Of a stretch of 33,392 nt of DNA, positions 24,262-32,657 are shown piece after piece. Below the pieces are notes generated by a model that saw only the letters and a program-made list of their open reading frames with translations, searched no databases and was not told the origin of the DNA. The stretch's first letter is position 1. Every line of letters begins with the position of its first letter. The stretch spans positions 1 through 33,392 of the forward strand of contig JAHEXP010000011.1 in the NCBI GenBank assembly GCA_023252055.1, read 5' to 3'. A program made the translations under genes and the position numbers. The stretch is from Coriobacteriia bacterium. GTDB taxonomy: Bacteria; Actinomycetota; Coriobacteriia; Anaerosomatales; PALSA-660.

Positions 24262-26451
24262 ATGGCGGGCACACCCAAGGCGCCCCCTGTGCCGAAGCCG
24301 GTCCAGCTGTTCGTGATCCGGCTCAGTTCGACGATGAAGGCACAGCGTCTGTATCCGACCGGCAGCGACATCCCGCGCCGCAGCGCCCTCGACGCCCTCG
24401 ATGCGTTGAAAGCTGCGATCGGCGAGGAACCGTACCTGGAGCTTGGCGTGGGCCGCGACGGCCTGCACTACATGTCCGCGTCCGTGTTCCCCCGCTCAGA
24501 GTCCTTCACGACCTTCGCGCGGGAGTTCTACAAGCGCAACCTCGCCGCGGTCCGCTTCCACGCCGGCGTCACACCCGAGGAACTCCTGCAGTTCCTCTCG
24601 CTCATCATCCAGGCGGCCGAACAGGTCGCGGCCAACGGCGGTATGGAGGCCGGGCTCTCCGAGCTGGGTGTCATCAACGTCACCGTATCCGAGGCAGCCA
24701 CCCGCATCGTGGAAACCGCGCTCCCCGGTGCGGTCATCGCCCCGAAAGACGAGGACGAAGAAGAGGACGCCGAGTTCGACGAGGACGCGCTCAAGTCCAT
24801 CGAACAGATACTTGAAGAGGCGGGCGCCGATCAGGCCCGCGACCGCCACCTCCTCATGCGTGCGTTGCGCGACAAGCGTGCGGTCGCCGAATACCTGCGC
24901 GAGGCCCGCGACCGCGGCCAGGAAGACGGCATCAAGGACCTCGCGAAGAGGATCGGCGCCCTGGCGCGCAGCACGCGCCACGAGATCCCCGAAGACCGCG
25001 CGGCCGTTCTCTCCGTCATCGCGGAAGCGATCGTGGAGCTCACGCCGCAGGAACGCGGTGAGCTGTACCAGGACCACCTCATCGACCACGCTCGTCGCGA
25101 CCAGGCGCTCGCCGAGCTCATCGACAAGCTGGGCGTGGACGAACTCGTGGACCAGATCCTCGGTCAGATCGAGGAGACCCCGGAGGCGCTCACCGGCCTG
25201 TCGCGCGCGGTGCGCAACCTGACGCTGATGAACGTGCAGGCCCCGGGCGAGTCGGTGCTGAACCTGGTGGTCTCCAAAATGCAGGCGGAGGGGGCCAGCG
25301 ACGGCTTCATCAGCGGCATGACCACTGCGGCCGCTCCGTCACGCATCACCGGCATCGAGCAGTTCAAGACCGACCGCTCCGAGTCCGTGGGGACGGTGCT
25401 GCGGCTCATCGACATGACGCCTGACGGCAGCGACGTCTTCGTGTTCGACGAGGCGGTCGATCCGCTCCGGGCCGAGGCGGCCCGCGGGACCACCGACGGC
25501 GACGTCATCGAGTCGCTCGTCTCGGTCGCGATGATGGAGAAGCGCGACGAACCGTTCGACGCGGTCATGACGATGCTCGAGGACAGCGTCGGCTACCTGA
25601 TCGAAGCGCAGGAGGCGGACGTCGCGGCCGACGTCGCCGAGGCGATGTCGGCCGCCACCAAAGACGAATCGATCCCCGAATCGCACCGCGCGCGCATGTT
25701 GCAGGTGGTCAACACGATCGCCAAGCCGGACTCGCTGGCGAGCGTTGCGAGCGTGCTGCGCCGCTACAAGAGCGATTCCGCCGAGTATCTGGCCTGTCGG
25801 CGGCTCCTCACGGTCCTCGGCGAGTCGATCATCGACCCCCTCCTCGAAGTGCTGGCCGAGGAGAACGACATGGCCGCCCGCAAAGCGCTCATCGAGATGA
25901 TCTCCGTGAGTGCGAAGAACTACATCCCCGAGCTCGGCGCGCGGTTGGCGGACCGGCGCTGGTACCTCGTGCGCAACGTGGTCTCGATCCTCGCGACCAC
26001 CCACTCGCCCGAGGCTCTCATGTATCTGCAGCGGACCCTGCGTCACGGCGACGCGCGCGTTCGTCGCGAGACGATCCGTGGCCTCGCCTCGATCCGTACC
26101 GCGATGTCGGACTCCATGCTCGCGGCGGCGCTGGACGACGACGATGCTCAGAACGTCGAGATCGCGGCGCGCTACCTCGGCTCGCTGGGCTGCTCGTCGG
26201 CGGTCGACGCGCTCGAGCTCGTCGCGCGCGGCCAGAGCCGAGGCAACCACGACCAGCCGGTCCGCGTCGCCTCGATCGAGGCGTTGTCGCGCATCGGCGC
26301 GCCATCGTCGGGCCCGGTCTTCGAGGAGCTCTCGAAGAAGCATGGCTTCCTCGGGTTCGGCGCCGGGCGTGACAAGGATGTGCGCGCGGCGGCCATCGAG
26401 GCGTTGAGGGTCGCGAGCATGATCCATGCACAGAAGGGAGCGGCTCAGTGA
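24262..26451 (+). CDS. HEAT-repeat protein with N-terminal module shared with the next gene
   Basis: A 729-residue soluble protein. Residues ~14-140 form a module with YPTG (31-34), AGVTPEELLQFL (101-112), GGMEA (126-130) and INV (138-140). The downstream HD-GYP protein has the same module with identical spacing. An acidic linker (DEDEEEDAEFDEDA, ~163-176) follows. The C-terminal ~230 residues are HEAT/PBS-lyase-like helical repeats (ARLADRRWYLVRNVVSIL, DARVRRETIRGLASI, PVRVASIEALSRIG). No catalytic motif is seen; it looks like a scaffold or sensor. GGGGAGGAG lies four bases before the ATG, a strong signal. Its stop overlaps the next start (GTGA). Confidence 0.88.
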   Translation: MAGTPKAPPVPKPVQLFVIRLSSTMKAQRLYPTGSDIPRRSALDALDALKAAIGEEPYLELGVGRDGLHYMSASVFPRSESFTTFAREFYKRNLAAVRFHAGVTPEELLQFLSLIIQAAEQVAANGGMEAGLSELGVINVTVSEAATRIVETALPGAVIAPKDEDEEEDAEFDEDALKSIEQILEEAGADQARDRHLLMRALRDKRAVAEYLREARDRGQEDGIKDLAKRIGALARSTRHEIPEDRAAVLSVIAEAIVELTPQERGELYQDHLIDHARRDQALAELIDKLGVDELVDQILGQIEETPEALTGLSRAVRNLTLMNVQAPGESVLNLVVSKMQAEGASDGFISGMTTAAAPSRITGIEQFKTDRSESVGTVLRLIDMTPDGSDVFVFDEAVDPLRAEAARGTTDGDVIESLVSVAMMEKRDEPFDAVMTMLEDSVGYLIEAQEADVAADVAEAMSAATKDESIPESHRARMLQVVNTIAKPDSLASVASVLRRYKSDSAEYLACRRLLTVLGESIIDPLLEVLAEENDMAARKALIEMISVSAKNYIPELGARLADRRWYLVRNVVSILATTHSPEALMYLQRTLRHGDARVRRETIRGLASIRTAMSDSMLAAALDDDDAQNVEIAARYLGSLGCSSAVDALELVARGQSRGNHDQPVRVASIEALSRIGAPSSGPVFEELSKKHGFLGFGAGRDKDVRAAAIEALRVASMIHAQKGAAQ

Positions 26452-27935
26452 GCGACGAACGCGACGACACCGTGAAGTCCGCTCCGGCGGCACCGACGGC
26501 CCCTGCCGCGCCCGAGTTCGAGCGCGCGGTCGCGGAAGAGGGGTCACACGTCGTCTACTCCGTGCGGCAGACCGCGCGGACGCGCGAGCTCTTGGCGCGC
26601 CTCGGCGGCGCCCGCCGCTCCGTCACGTTCTATCCGCGCGGCCACATGGTCGTGCGCGACAACCTCGAAGCGCTCATGAAAGCGATCTCCGAGTTCCACA
26701 ACGAGGGCGTCGACGTCCCGCTCGTCTTCTTCGACGACGAGGTCATGCTCGGCGAGCAGTTGCTCGCCGCCGAGAGCGTGATCTTCGACCAGCTCATACG
26801 CGATATGCAGGCCTCGGGGCAGACCAGCGTCAACTTCATCCAAGGCCTCACCATCGACGAGCTCGAGCGCGCGATGCAGGTCCTTGCGATGGAGCACGGA
26901 GAGCTCGAGGCGGCCGGCGGCCTCGAGGCGGTCACCGCGGCGGCGCAGATCCCGAACGTCCAGATCGGAACCGTCGCCTACGCCCGCGACCCGGATGACT
27001 TCGCCACCGAGATCTCGATGGAGTCGCTGGAGACATACACGAAGGCGCTCGATGCGGTGCGCGAGTTCGGCAGCCGCATGGAGCACGGGCACGCGCCATC
27101 GGTGGAGCAGGCGCGCGAAGCGGTGCGCAGCGTCGTGGACAACGTGCTGGAGAACAAGGGCGCGATGCTCGAACTCTCCGGGCTCAAGGACTACGACGAG
27201 TACACGTTCTTCCACTCGGTGAACGTGACGATCCTCTCGATCGCGCTGGGTTCACTCGTGTCCTCGAACCGCCGGTTCCTCAACTCGCTCGGTGTCGGTG
27301 CGCTCATGCACGACGTCGGCAAGATGACCGTCGAGCTCGAGGTGCTCACGAAGCCTGGGTCGCTCACGGCCGAGGAGTGGGCGCTCATGCGGATGCACCC
27401 GGTGTACGGCGCCGAGGTGGCGGCCGGCATGCGGGGGCTCGACAGGAGTTCGATCGTGGTCATCCTCGAGCACCACATGCGCTACGACCTCGACGGGTAC
27501 CCCGAGCGCCGCCCGCGCCGCCCGCAGCACCTCACGAGCCGCATCGTCGCGATCGCCGATGCGTACGACGCGATGACGTCCAAGCGCACGTACGCGGTGG
27601 CGCACCGGCAGGACGAGGCCGTGGAGGTTCTCGCCAAGAACGCCGGCACCGCCTTCGACCCGGTGCTCGTGCGCATGTTCACCCAGATGCTCGGGATGTA
27701 TCCGCCGCGCTCCCTGGTCCGTCTCACCACCGGCGAGCTCGGGGTGGTCGTGAAGCCGAACCTCGACATGCTCGCGCCGTGGGTGCGGGTCATCACCGAT
27801 GCTGAGGGCGTCTTCGTGCAGCCGTTCGACGTGGACCTCTCGGATGCCGCCGCCGCCGAAGGCCGCAAGGTCGAGGGTTGCCTCGACCCGAGGACGCTCG
27901 ACATCGAGGTCGAGGACTACCTGATCCCCTTGTGA
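26448..27935 (+). CDS. HD-GYP domain cyclic-di-GMP phosphodiesterase-like protein
   Basis: 495 residues. Residues ~38-171 are the module shared with the HEAT protein (YPRG 62-65, QGLTIDELERAM 132-143, GGLEA 157-161, PNV 169-171). The HD-GYP domain (~195-410) has H256 (FFHSVN), H288-D289 (LMHDVGK), H317 (RMHPVYG), H342-H343, D347, G350-Y351-P352 and ADAYDAMTSKR. The usual HHExxDGxGYP reads HHMRYDLDGYP, so the glutamate is methionine. A further ~85-residue C-terminal tail follows. It is expected to hydrolyse c-di-GMP (or cGAMP in some lineages). No membrane helices or receiver domain. The GTG start is coupled to the HEAT gene, with AAGGGAG upstream. Confidence 0.94.
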   Translation: MSDERDDTVKSAPAAPTAPAAPEFERAVAEEGSHVVYSVRQTARTRELLARLGGARRSVTFYPRGHMVVRDNLEALMKAISEFHNEGVDVPLVFFDDEVMLGEQLLAAESVIFDQLIRDMQASGQTSVNFIQGLTIDELERAMQVLAMEHGELEAAGGLEAVTAAAQIPNVQIGTVAYARDPDDFATEISMESLETYTKALDAVREFGSRMEHGHAPSVEQAREAVRSVVDNVLENKGAMLELSGLKDYDEYTFFHSVNVTILSIALGSLVSSNRRFLNSLGVGALMHDVGKMTVELEVLTKPGSLTAEEWALMRMHPVYGAEVAAGMRGLDRSSIVVILEHHMRYDLDGYPERRPRRPQHLTSRIVAIADAYDAMTSKRTYAVAHRQDEAVEVLAKNAGTAFDPVLVRMFTQMLGMYPPRSLVRLTTGELGVVVKPNLDMLAPWVRVITDAEGVFVQPFDVDLSDAAAAEGRKVEGCLDPRTLDIEVEDYLIPL

Positions 27936-27942
27936 CATACCA

Positions 27943-27967
27943 CGCCGCCCTATCCCTTCGGGCGGCG
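27943..27967 (+). terminator. Hairpin after the HD-GYP gene
   Basis: An 8-bp inverted repeat CGCCGCCC-tatcccttc-GGGCGGCG, seven bases after the stop codon. There is no T-tract, so the UPF0182 gene 43 bp downstream may be read through. Confidence 0.5.
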
Positions 27968-28009
27968 AAGTTCGTGAGAACAGACCGCACTGCCTATCGA
28001 GGAGCTTCC

Positions 28010-30796
28010 ATGGCGAAGAGCGCATCCACCGGCTCGCCCCTGTCCCTGCGCGCCCGTATCTGGATCGCCGTCGCTGCCGTGGCGCTGTTCCTGATCTCGT
28101 TCTCGGGGCCGATCGCGCGGTTCTACACCGACCTGCAATGGTTCGGTGACCTGGGACAGCCGGCTGTCTTCTGGACGAGGATCTGGAGCGAGTGGGCGTT
28201 CGGCGCCGCGTTCGGCGTGCTCAGCTTCGCGGTGGTGTACGCGAACCTCGCGATCGCTCGGGCGCTGCGGCCCCGGGTCAGCGTCGCAGCCTATCCCGAC
28301 GGTGTCGCGCTCACCCCGCAGCAGCAGCTCGAGGAGATGCTGCGCCGCGTGCGCGGGGCGATCGACCCGTGGGCCGGACTGATCCTGGTGCTGGTAGCGG
28401 CGCTCGTCGCGCTGAACGTCGGCTCCGCGATGGCGGGCGACTGGCAGGTCTTCCGGCTCGCGCTCGCGGGCAGGGCGTTCGGCACCTTGGACCCGCAGTT
28501 CCACCTCGATGCCGGCTTCTTCGTCTTCATGCTGCCGGCGCTGCGGATCGTCTCGGACTGGCTGTTCGGCGTGCTGCTGCTGGCGCTCGTGCTCACGCTC
28601 ATCACCCACCTCTACGAAGGTGGCATCCGGCCGGCCGAGCGCTTCCAGGGCTTCGACCCTCACGTGAAGGCCCACGTCTCCGTGCTCTTGGGCCTCATCG
28701 TCGCCTCGCGCGCCTTCGACTACTGGCTCTCGATCTACGAACTCGACTTCTCTCCGCGCGGTCAGGTGCTCGGCGCGTCCTTCACCGACGTGCACGCGCA
28801 GATCCCGGCCTACGGGATACTCATCGTCATCGCCATCGCGGTGGGCGTGCTTCTGCTGCTCAACATCCGCTACAAGGGCTGGCGCCTGCCGCTCATCGGC
28901 CTCGGCGTGTGGATCGGCGCGAGCGTGCTCATCGGCAGCATCTACCCGGCGCTCATCCAGCAACTGCAGGTGGCTCCGAACGAGCTCGCCTTCGAGAAGC
29001 CGTACATCCAGCGCAACATCGCAGGGACGCGCGACGGGTTCGACCTCGGCTCGATCGACGCCACCGGGTTCGCTGCGGCCACGGACCTCACTGCTGCCGA
29101 CATCGCCGAGGCGACCTCGACCGTGAAGAACATCCGCCTCTTCGACCCGAACGTCGTCGTGGACTCCTACAAGCAGCTTCAGGAGATCCGCTTCTACTAC
29201 GACTTCCAAGACGTCGACATCGACCGTTACGTCATCGACGGCACGAAGCGGCAGGTGCTGATCTCCGCACGTGAGATGAACGTCACCCAGCTGACCGCCA
29301 ACGCCAAGACGTGGATCAACCGGCACCTCGTGTACACGCACGGTTACGGGGTCGTCGTGAGCCCGGTCAACGAGGTCAGCCGCGAAGGGCTGCCGCTGTT
29401 CTTCATCAAGGACCTGCCCTCCAAGTCCTCGACCGACCTCAAGGTGAGCGTCCCCGGCATCTACTTCGGCGAGGAGACGAGCGACTACGCGATCGTCGAC
29501 ACCACCCAGAAGGAGTTCGACTATCCGGTGGGCGGGGAGAACGCCACGACCGAGTACTCCGGCGGCAACGGGATCGCCATCGGGTCGCTCGCGGACCGGC
29601 TCGCGTTCGCGATCGTCAACGGCGACATCGAGATCCTGTTCTCGAGCGCGATCACGCCTTCGAGCCGGATGCTCTACCGCCGCACGGTGACCGACCGCGT
29701 CCACGAACTCGCTCCGTGGCTGACCCTCGACAGCGACCCGTACCCGGTGATCGTGGGCGGTCGCGTGGTGTGGGTGCTGGACGGGTTCACGACGTCGAGT
29801 TCCTATCCGTATTCGCAGCGCGAGGGCGCGGACATCAACTACATCCGCAACTCTGTGAAGATCACGGTGGACGCGTACAGCGGGAAGACGACGTTCTACG
29901 CATTCGACACGAAGGATCCGGTGCTGGCGGCGTACCGCGAGCTGTTCCCCACGCTGTTCGTGGATGCAGCGACGATGCCGGCAGACATCCGCGCGCATCT
30001 CCGCTACCCGGAGGACCTCTTCAGGTTGCAGGCCGAGGTCTACAAGACGTACCACATGCTCGATCCGCAGGTCTTCTACAACAAGGAGGACCAGTGGGCG
30101 CTGCCGGGCGAGACGACCGACGCCCCCATGGACCCGTTCTACGTGTTCATGCAGTTGCCCGGCGAGTCGACCGAGTCGTTCCTGCTCATGGAGCCGTTCA
30201 CCCCGCGCAGCAAGGACAACATGATCGGGTGGATGGCCGCCAAGTCCGATCCCGAGCAGTACGGGCAGCGCATCGTCTACAACTTCCCGAAGCAGCGCCT
30301 GATCATGGGGCCGCAGCAGATCCGAGCGCGTCTGAACCAGGAGCCTGACATCAGCAAGGAGCTCACGCTGCTGAACCAGCAGGGGAGCAACGTGATCTTC
30401 GGCAACCTGCTCGTGATCCCGATCAGGGACTCGATCGTCTACGTCGAGCCGCTCTACCTCAAAGCGTCGCAGTCGCCGCTGCCGGAGCTCAAGCGCGTGA
30501 TCGTGGCGTACTCCGACCGCATCGCGATGGACGTCGACCTGGCCGGTGCGCTCGCGAAGGTGTTCGGGGCTGGCGCCGGCGCATCGACCGGGACGTCCGG
30601 TTCGGTCGAGCCGAGTGCGACGACGGGAGGCGGCGGGGCCGCTGACCTCGCATCCGCTCGCGACCTCTACGCCAAAGCGATCGCCGCGCAGAAGGCCGGC
30701 GACTGGGCTGCGTACGGCCGCTACCTCAAGGATCTGGGCGCCGTGCTGGACCGGCTCGCCACGGCCGGCTCGAAGGCGACGACCGCCACCCGGTAG
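28010..30796 (+). CDS. UPF0182 family giant membrane protein
   Basis: A 928-residue protein of the UPF0182/COG1615 family, common in actinobacteria and cyanobacteria and of unknown function. The N-terminal ~320 residues hold about seven helices (IWIAVAAVALFLISFSGPI, FYTDLQWFGDLGQPAVFWTR region, YGILIVIAIAVGVLLLLNI). The remaining ~550 residues are a large, probably extracytoplasmic domain (VAPNELAFEKPYIQRNI; YDFQDVDIDRYVIDG; RLIMGPQQIRARLNQEP; QGSNVIFGNLLVIPI). A Ser/Gly/Thr-rich linker (~860-880) leads to a final helix. Length is normal for the family. The ATG was chosen because GGAG lies six bases upstream. Confidence 0.96.
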   Translation: MAKSASTGSPLSLRARIWIAVAAVALFLISFSGPIARFYTDLQWFGDLGQPAVFWTRIWSEWAFGAAFGVLSFAVVYANLAIARALRPRVSVAAYPDGVALTPQQQLEEMLRRVRGAIDPWAGLILVLVAALVALNVGSAMAGDWQVFRLALAGRAFGTLDPQFHLDAGFFVFMLPALRIVSDWLFGVLLLALVLTLITHLYEGGIRPAERFQGFDPHVKAHVSVLLGLIVASRAFDYWLSIYELDFSPRGQVLGASFTDVHAQIPAYGILIVIAIAVGVLLLLNIRYKGWRLPLIGLGVWIGASVLIGSIYPALIQQLQVAPNELAFEKPYIQRNIAGTRDGFDLGSIDATGFAAATDLTAADIAEATSTVKNIRLFDPNVVVDSYKQLQEIRFYYDFQDVDIDRYVIDGTKRQVLISAREMNVTQLTANAKTWINRHLVYTHGYGVVVSPVNEVSREGLPLFFIKDLPSKSSTDLKVSVPGIYFGEETSDYAIVDTTQKEFDYPVGGENATTEYSGGNGIAIGSLADRLAFAIVNGDIEILFSSAITPSSRMLYRRTVTDRVHELAPWLTLDSDPYPVIVGGRVVWVLDGFTTSSSYPYSQREGADINYIRNSVKITVDAYSGKTTFYAFDTKDPVLAAYRELFPTLFVDAATMPADIRAHLRYPEDLFRLQAEVYKTYHMLDPQVFYNKEDQWALPGETTDAPMDPFYVFMQLPGESTESFLLMEPFTPRSKDNMIGWMAAKSDPEQYGQRIVYNFPKQRLIMGPQQIRARLNQEPDISKELTLLNQQGSNVIFGNLLVIPIRDSIVYVEPLYLKASQSPLPELKRVIVAYSDRIAMDVDLAGALAKVFGAGAGASTGTSGSVEPSATTGGGGAADLASARDLYAKAIAAQKAGDWAAYGRYLKDLGAVLDRLATAGSKATTATR

Positions 30797-30826
30797 CGCA
30801 TGCGGTGCGGAAGGGCGTGGGCGGTC

Positions 30827-30850
30827 CCGGACGGTCGCGGGGCCGTCCGG
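30827..30850 (+). terminator. Hairpin after UPF0182
   Basis: An 8-bp inverted repeat CCGGACGG-tcgcgggg-CCGTCCGG, 31 bases after the stop codon; no T-tract. Confidence 0.45.
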
Positions 30851-30942
30851 ACGGCGTTGCCGACACATGCCGCCGACCGTCGCCGGAAGTCGACCGATAG
30901 GGGTGCGCGACCTCCATTCGCACCCGCTTCCCGACCGCTCGT

Positions 30943-30972
30943 TTGGCGGAATCCGTCAACTAATGGTAGGAT
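30943..30972 (+). promoter_or_regulatory. Candidate promoter upstream of the SLT-like gene
   Basis: TTGGCG (30943-30948), 18 bases, TAGGAT (30967-30972). If used, transcription starts near 30980. Confidence 0.4.
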
Positions 30973-31310
30973 ATGGCCTCGTGCGGTGCTCCACGGCCGC
31001 CGTAGGGTGCTCCGATGGCGTGCGATCGTCTCTTCGAGACAGACCGCAGGGACCGGCGCCGGAGCGCAACGAGTCGGACAGGGCGTCGCTCGACGGATAC
31101 AGGACAAGCACGGTCGAGCAGAGCGGCGTTCCAGGAGACGAGAGCATCGGTCCCAGCTTCAGAAAATCGCATACTCGTGCTTCTTCTTGGCACACGGCGG
31201 CGGCCCGATGACGGCCCGCACGTGAGCCGAAGGTGCGAGGCAGCCGATTCACCTGCTTCCCTTCCGCGTCGACACATCTGACGCGCCCTCTTCACCCCCA
31301 AGCTGTCTTG

Positions 31311-31327
31311 ACGCATGCCCCATGCGT
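31311..31327 (+). repeat. Perfect inverted repeat before the SLT-like gene
   Basis: ACGCATG-ccc-CATGCGT, a 7-bp palindrome with a 3-base centre, 58 bases before the start codon. It could be an operator or an RNA hairpin in the leader. TTGACG (31308-31313) overlaps its left arm but lacks a matching -10. Confidence 0.5.
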
Positions 31328-31385
31328 GCCTCCCTCGCGCCCTTCGACACCGTCGCCAGTCCTGTTCCCGGCACCGGAGGTCCGT

Positions 31386-31934
31386 GTGAAGGTACGTAGT
31401 CTGATCAGTTCGAACCCGCTCGTCCGTGGCGCCGCCACCTGCCTCATGGCACTGGCGCTCGCAGCGGGCGCGTCCACACCGCTCGTGGCCAGCGCCGAGA
31501 CGGCGCCGGTCCAGCCGGTCGCTTCGGTGACCGCAGAGGCCTCGGCGACCGCGATCGTTCCCGTGGAGGCTGTCACGCCCACGGCGACCGTCGACGCGAC
31601 GCCGGTCCTGGTAGTCGCGCCGGCGCCGGTCAAGCCCGCCGCCAAGAAGTTGACGGTGCGCCAGACGATCTCCAAGGTCGGTCGCGACAAGGGTTTGTCG
31701 AAGGCGTCGGTCAAAGCGCTTCTTTGGATCGCCAAGCGTGAGTCGAACTTCCACCGCAAGAGCGTGTCGAGCGGCGGGTGCTACGGGCTCTTCCAGCTGT
31801 CGCACAGCATGGTCCGCGGCCATCCGTGGAGCAACGCAGCGTGGAACACCAAGCGCGCCATCAAGTACATGAAGGGCCGCTACGGCAGCGTGCTCAAGGC
31901 GAAGGCGTTCTGGGCGGCGCATCACTGGTACTAG
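31386..31934 (+). CDS. Secreted SLT/lysozyme-like peptidoglycan hydrolase
   Basis: 182 residues. A signal peptide (KVRSLISSNPLVRGAATCLM..., likely cleaved after VASA, residue 37) is followed by a Pro/Ala/Val/Thr-rich linker (~38-85). The C-terminal domain (~90-182) resembles a lytic transglycosylase core: ALLWIAKRESNF with candidate catalytic E119, then GGCYGLFQLSHSMV (GLFQ motif), KRAIKYMKGRYG and the ending AFWAAHHWY. The domain is short. The GTG at 31386 was chosen over upstream starts because GGAGG lies five bases before it and the signal peptide begins there. A strong terminator follows; the gene appears monocistronic. Confidence 0.85.
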   Translation: MKVRSLISSNPLVRGAATCLMALALAAGASTPLVASAETAPVQPVASVTAEASATAIVPVEAVTPTATVDATPVLVVAPAPVKPAAKKLTVRQTISKVGRDKGLSKASVKALLWIAKRESNFHRKSVSSGGCYGLFQLSHSMVRGHPWSNAAWNTKRAIKYMKGRYGSVLKAKAFWAAHHWY

Positions 31935-31954
31935 CATCTGAGTACGGAAATCAC

Positions 31955-32003
31955 GGCCCGGCCGCCTCTCCGCATCCCCGGAGGAGGCGGCCGGGCCTCG
32001 TTT
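31955..32003 (+). terminator. Strong intrinsic terminator after the SLT-like gene
   Basis: A perfect 14-bp stem (GGCCCGGCCGCCTC at 31955-31968, GAGGCGGCCGGGCC at 31984-31997) with a loop that can itself pair, followed by TCGTTTC. This is the most convincing terminator in the window. Confidence 0.85.
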
Positions 32004-32056
32004 CGGGTATGTTCATGCGGGCACACAAGCACGGCCGTCCGCACCGAGGGGGACCG

Positions 32057-32410
32057 ATGAGCGATGAGACACCCGCGCCCGACAAGGGCGCGCCCGATGA
32101 CTTCCTGACACGCATCCTCGACCAACTGGTCGATCTCGCGCAGACCGCGCGCGACTGGGTGCGCCAGGAAGCGGAAGCCACCATCAAAGAGAAGATCGTC
32201 CCGCCCCTTCAGAAGGTGGGGCTCGCGATCGCGGCAGGATTCGGCGCGGCATCGCTCATGGTGCTCGGCCTGATCTTCATCGCCGTGGCGGCGATCGTGT
32301 ACCTGTCCGACCTGGTGGGCGTGGCACTCGCGTTCTTCATCATCGGGGCGGCCTACCTGCTGGGCGCGGCGGCCTTCACCGCGGTGAAGGTGAGGTCGAT
32401 GCAGCGATGA
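32057..32410 (+). CDS. Actinobacterial holin-X-like membrane protein
   Basis: A 117-residue protein. An amphipathic, charged N-terminal half (FLTRILDQLVDLAQTARDWV, EAEATIKEKIVPPL) is followed by two membrane helices: IAAGFGAASLMVLGLIFIAV and VGVALAFFIIGAAYLLGAAA. This is the layout of the putative actinobacterial holin-X / phage_holin_3_6 family; despite the name, no phage genes are nearby and a chromosomal membrane role is likely. GAGGGGGA precedes the ATG by three bases. The stop overlaps the next start (ATGA). Confidence 0.82.
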   Translation: MSDETPAPDKGAPDDFLTRILDQLVDLAQTARDWVRQEAEATIKEKIVPPLQKVGLAIAAGFGAASLMVLGLIFIAVAAIVYLSDLVGVALAFFIIGAAYLLGAAAFTAVKVRSMQR

Positions 32411-32649
32411 GCGAGACGATCACGCCCAGGCGACCCCTGGAGGCCTCGGGTCCCATCACTCTCGACGACGTCCGACACAAGGCGCTCCACATCCGCGACG
32501 AGGTCAAGGAAGAGGTGGCCGAGCAGGTCTCGAGCCGCCGTGGGCGACTTCTGGCCGTGGGCGTGGTCGCGGTCTTCGCCGTGATCGGCGTGGCGTATCT
32601 GGCAGGCACCATAGCCGGTCGCCGGGCCGTCGAGCCAGCGCAGTACTGA
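32407..32649 (+). CDS. Small single-helix membrane protein
   Basis: An 80-residue protein: a charged, helical N-terminus (LDDVRHKALHIRDEVKEEVA), one helix (LLAVGVVAVFAVIGVAYLAG) and a short tail (RRAVEPAQY). It is translationally coupled to the holin-X-like gene and probably its partner. No family recognised. Confidence 0.8.
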   Translation: MSETITPRRPLEASGPITLDDVRHKALHIRDEVKEEVAEQVSSRRGRLLAVGVVAVFAVIGVAYLAGTIAGRRAVEPAQY

Positions 32650-32657
32650 CGCACCCC

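Larger units (their letters stand above)
30851..31385 (+). other. Gene-free region / long leader of the SLT-like gene
   Basis: 535 bases without a convincing gene: the open frames here are short, arginine-rich and lack ribosome sites. A candidate promoter at 30943-30972 would give a leader of about 400 bases. Small hairpins include GTCTC-ttc-GAGAC (31028-31040) and a 7-bp repeat at 31311-31327. I could not match it to a riboswitch family. Confidence 0.5.

Noticed and set aside
27950-30868. Very long open frame (972 codons) on the minus strand opposite UPF0182
   Set aside because: Its translation is dominated by Arg, His, Asp, Glu and Val with no domains, as expected for the antisense of a high-GC gene; the plus strand is a clear UPF0182 protein.
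30857-30975. Possible c-di-AMP (ydaO) riboswitch: GTTGCCGA near 30856 and CCGTCAACTAATGGTAGG near 30953 resemble its ends
   Set aside because: The invariant central elements (GGGGTGAATC and GGGGACC type) are missing, the closing stem does not pair, and the 3' part is better explained as the promoter TTGGCG-18-TAGGAT.
30800-31281. Open frames in the gene-free region before the SLT-like gene
   Set aside because: Short, arginine/serine-rich, no ribosome sites, overlapping in several frames, no recognisable domain.
31233-31385. Upstream start of the SLT-like gene adding 51 residues
   Set aside because: It would place a Pro/Ser/Arg-rich tail before the signal peptide; the GTG at 31386 has a good GGAGG and begins at the signal peptide.
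32057-32649. Prophage remnant suggested by the holin-like protein
   Set aside because: No endolysin, structural, integrase or attachment sequences nearby; actinobacterial holin-X-like proteins are common chromosomal genes.
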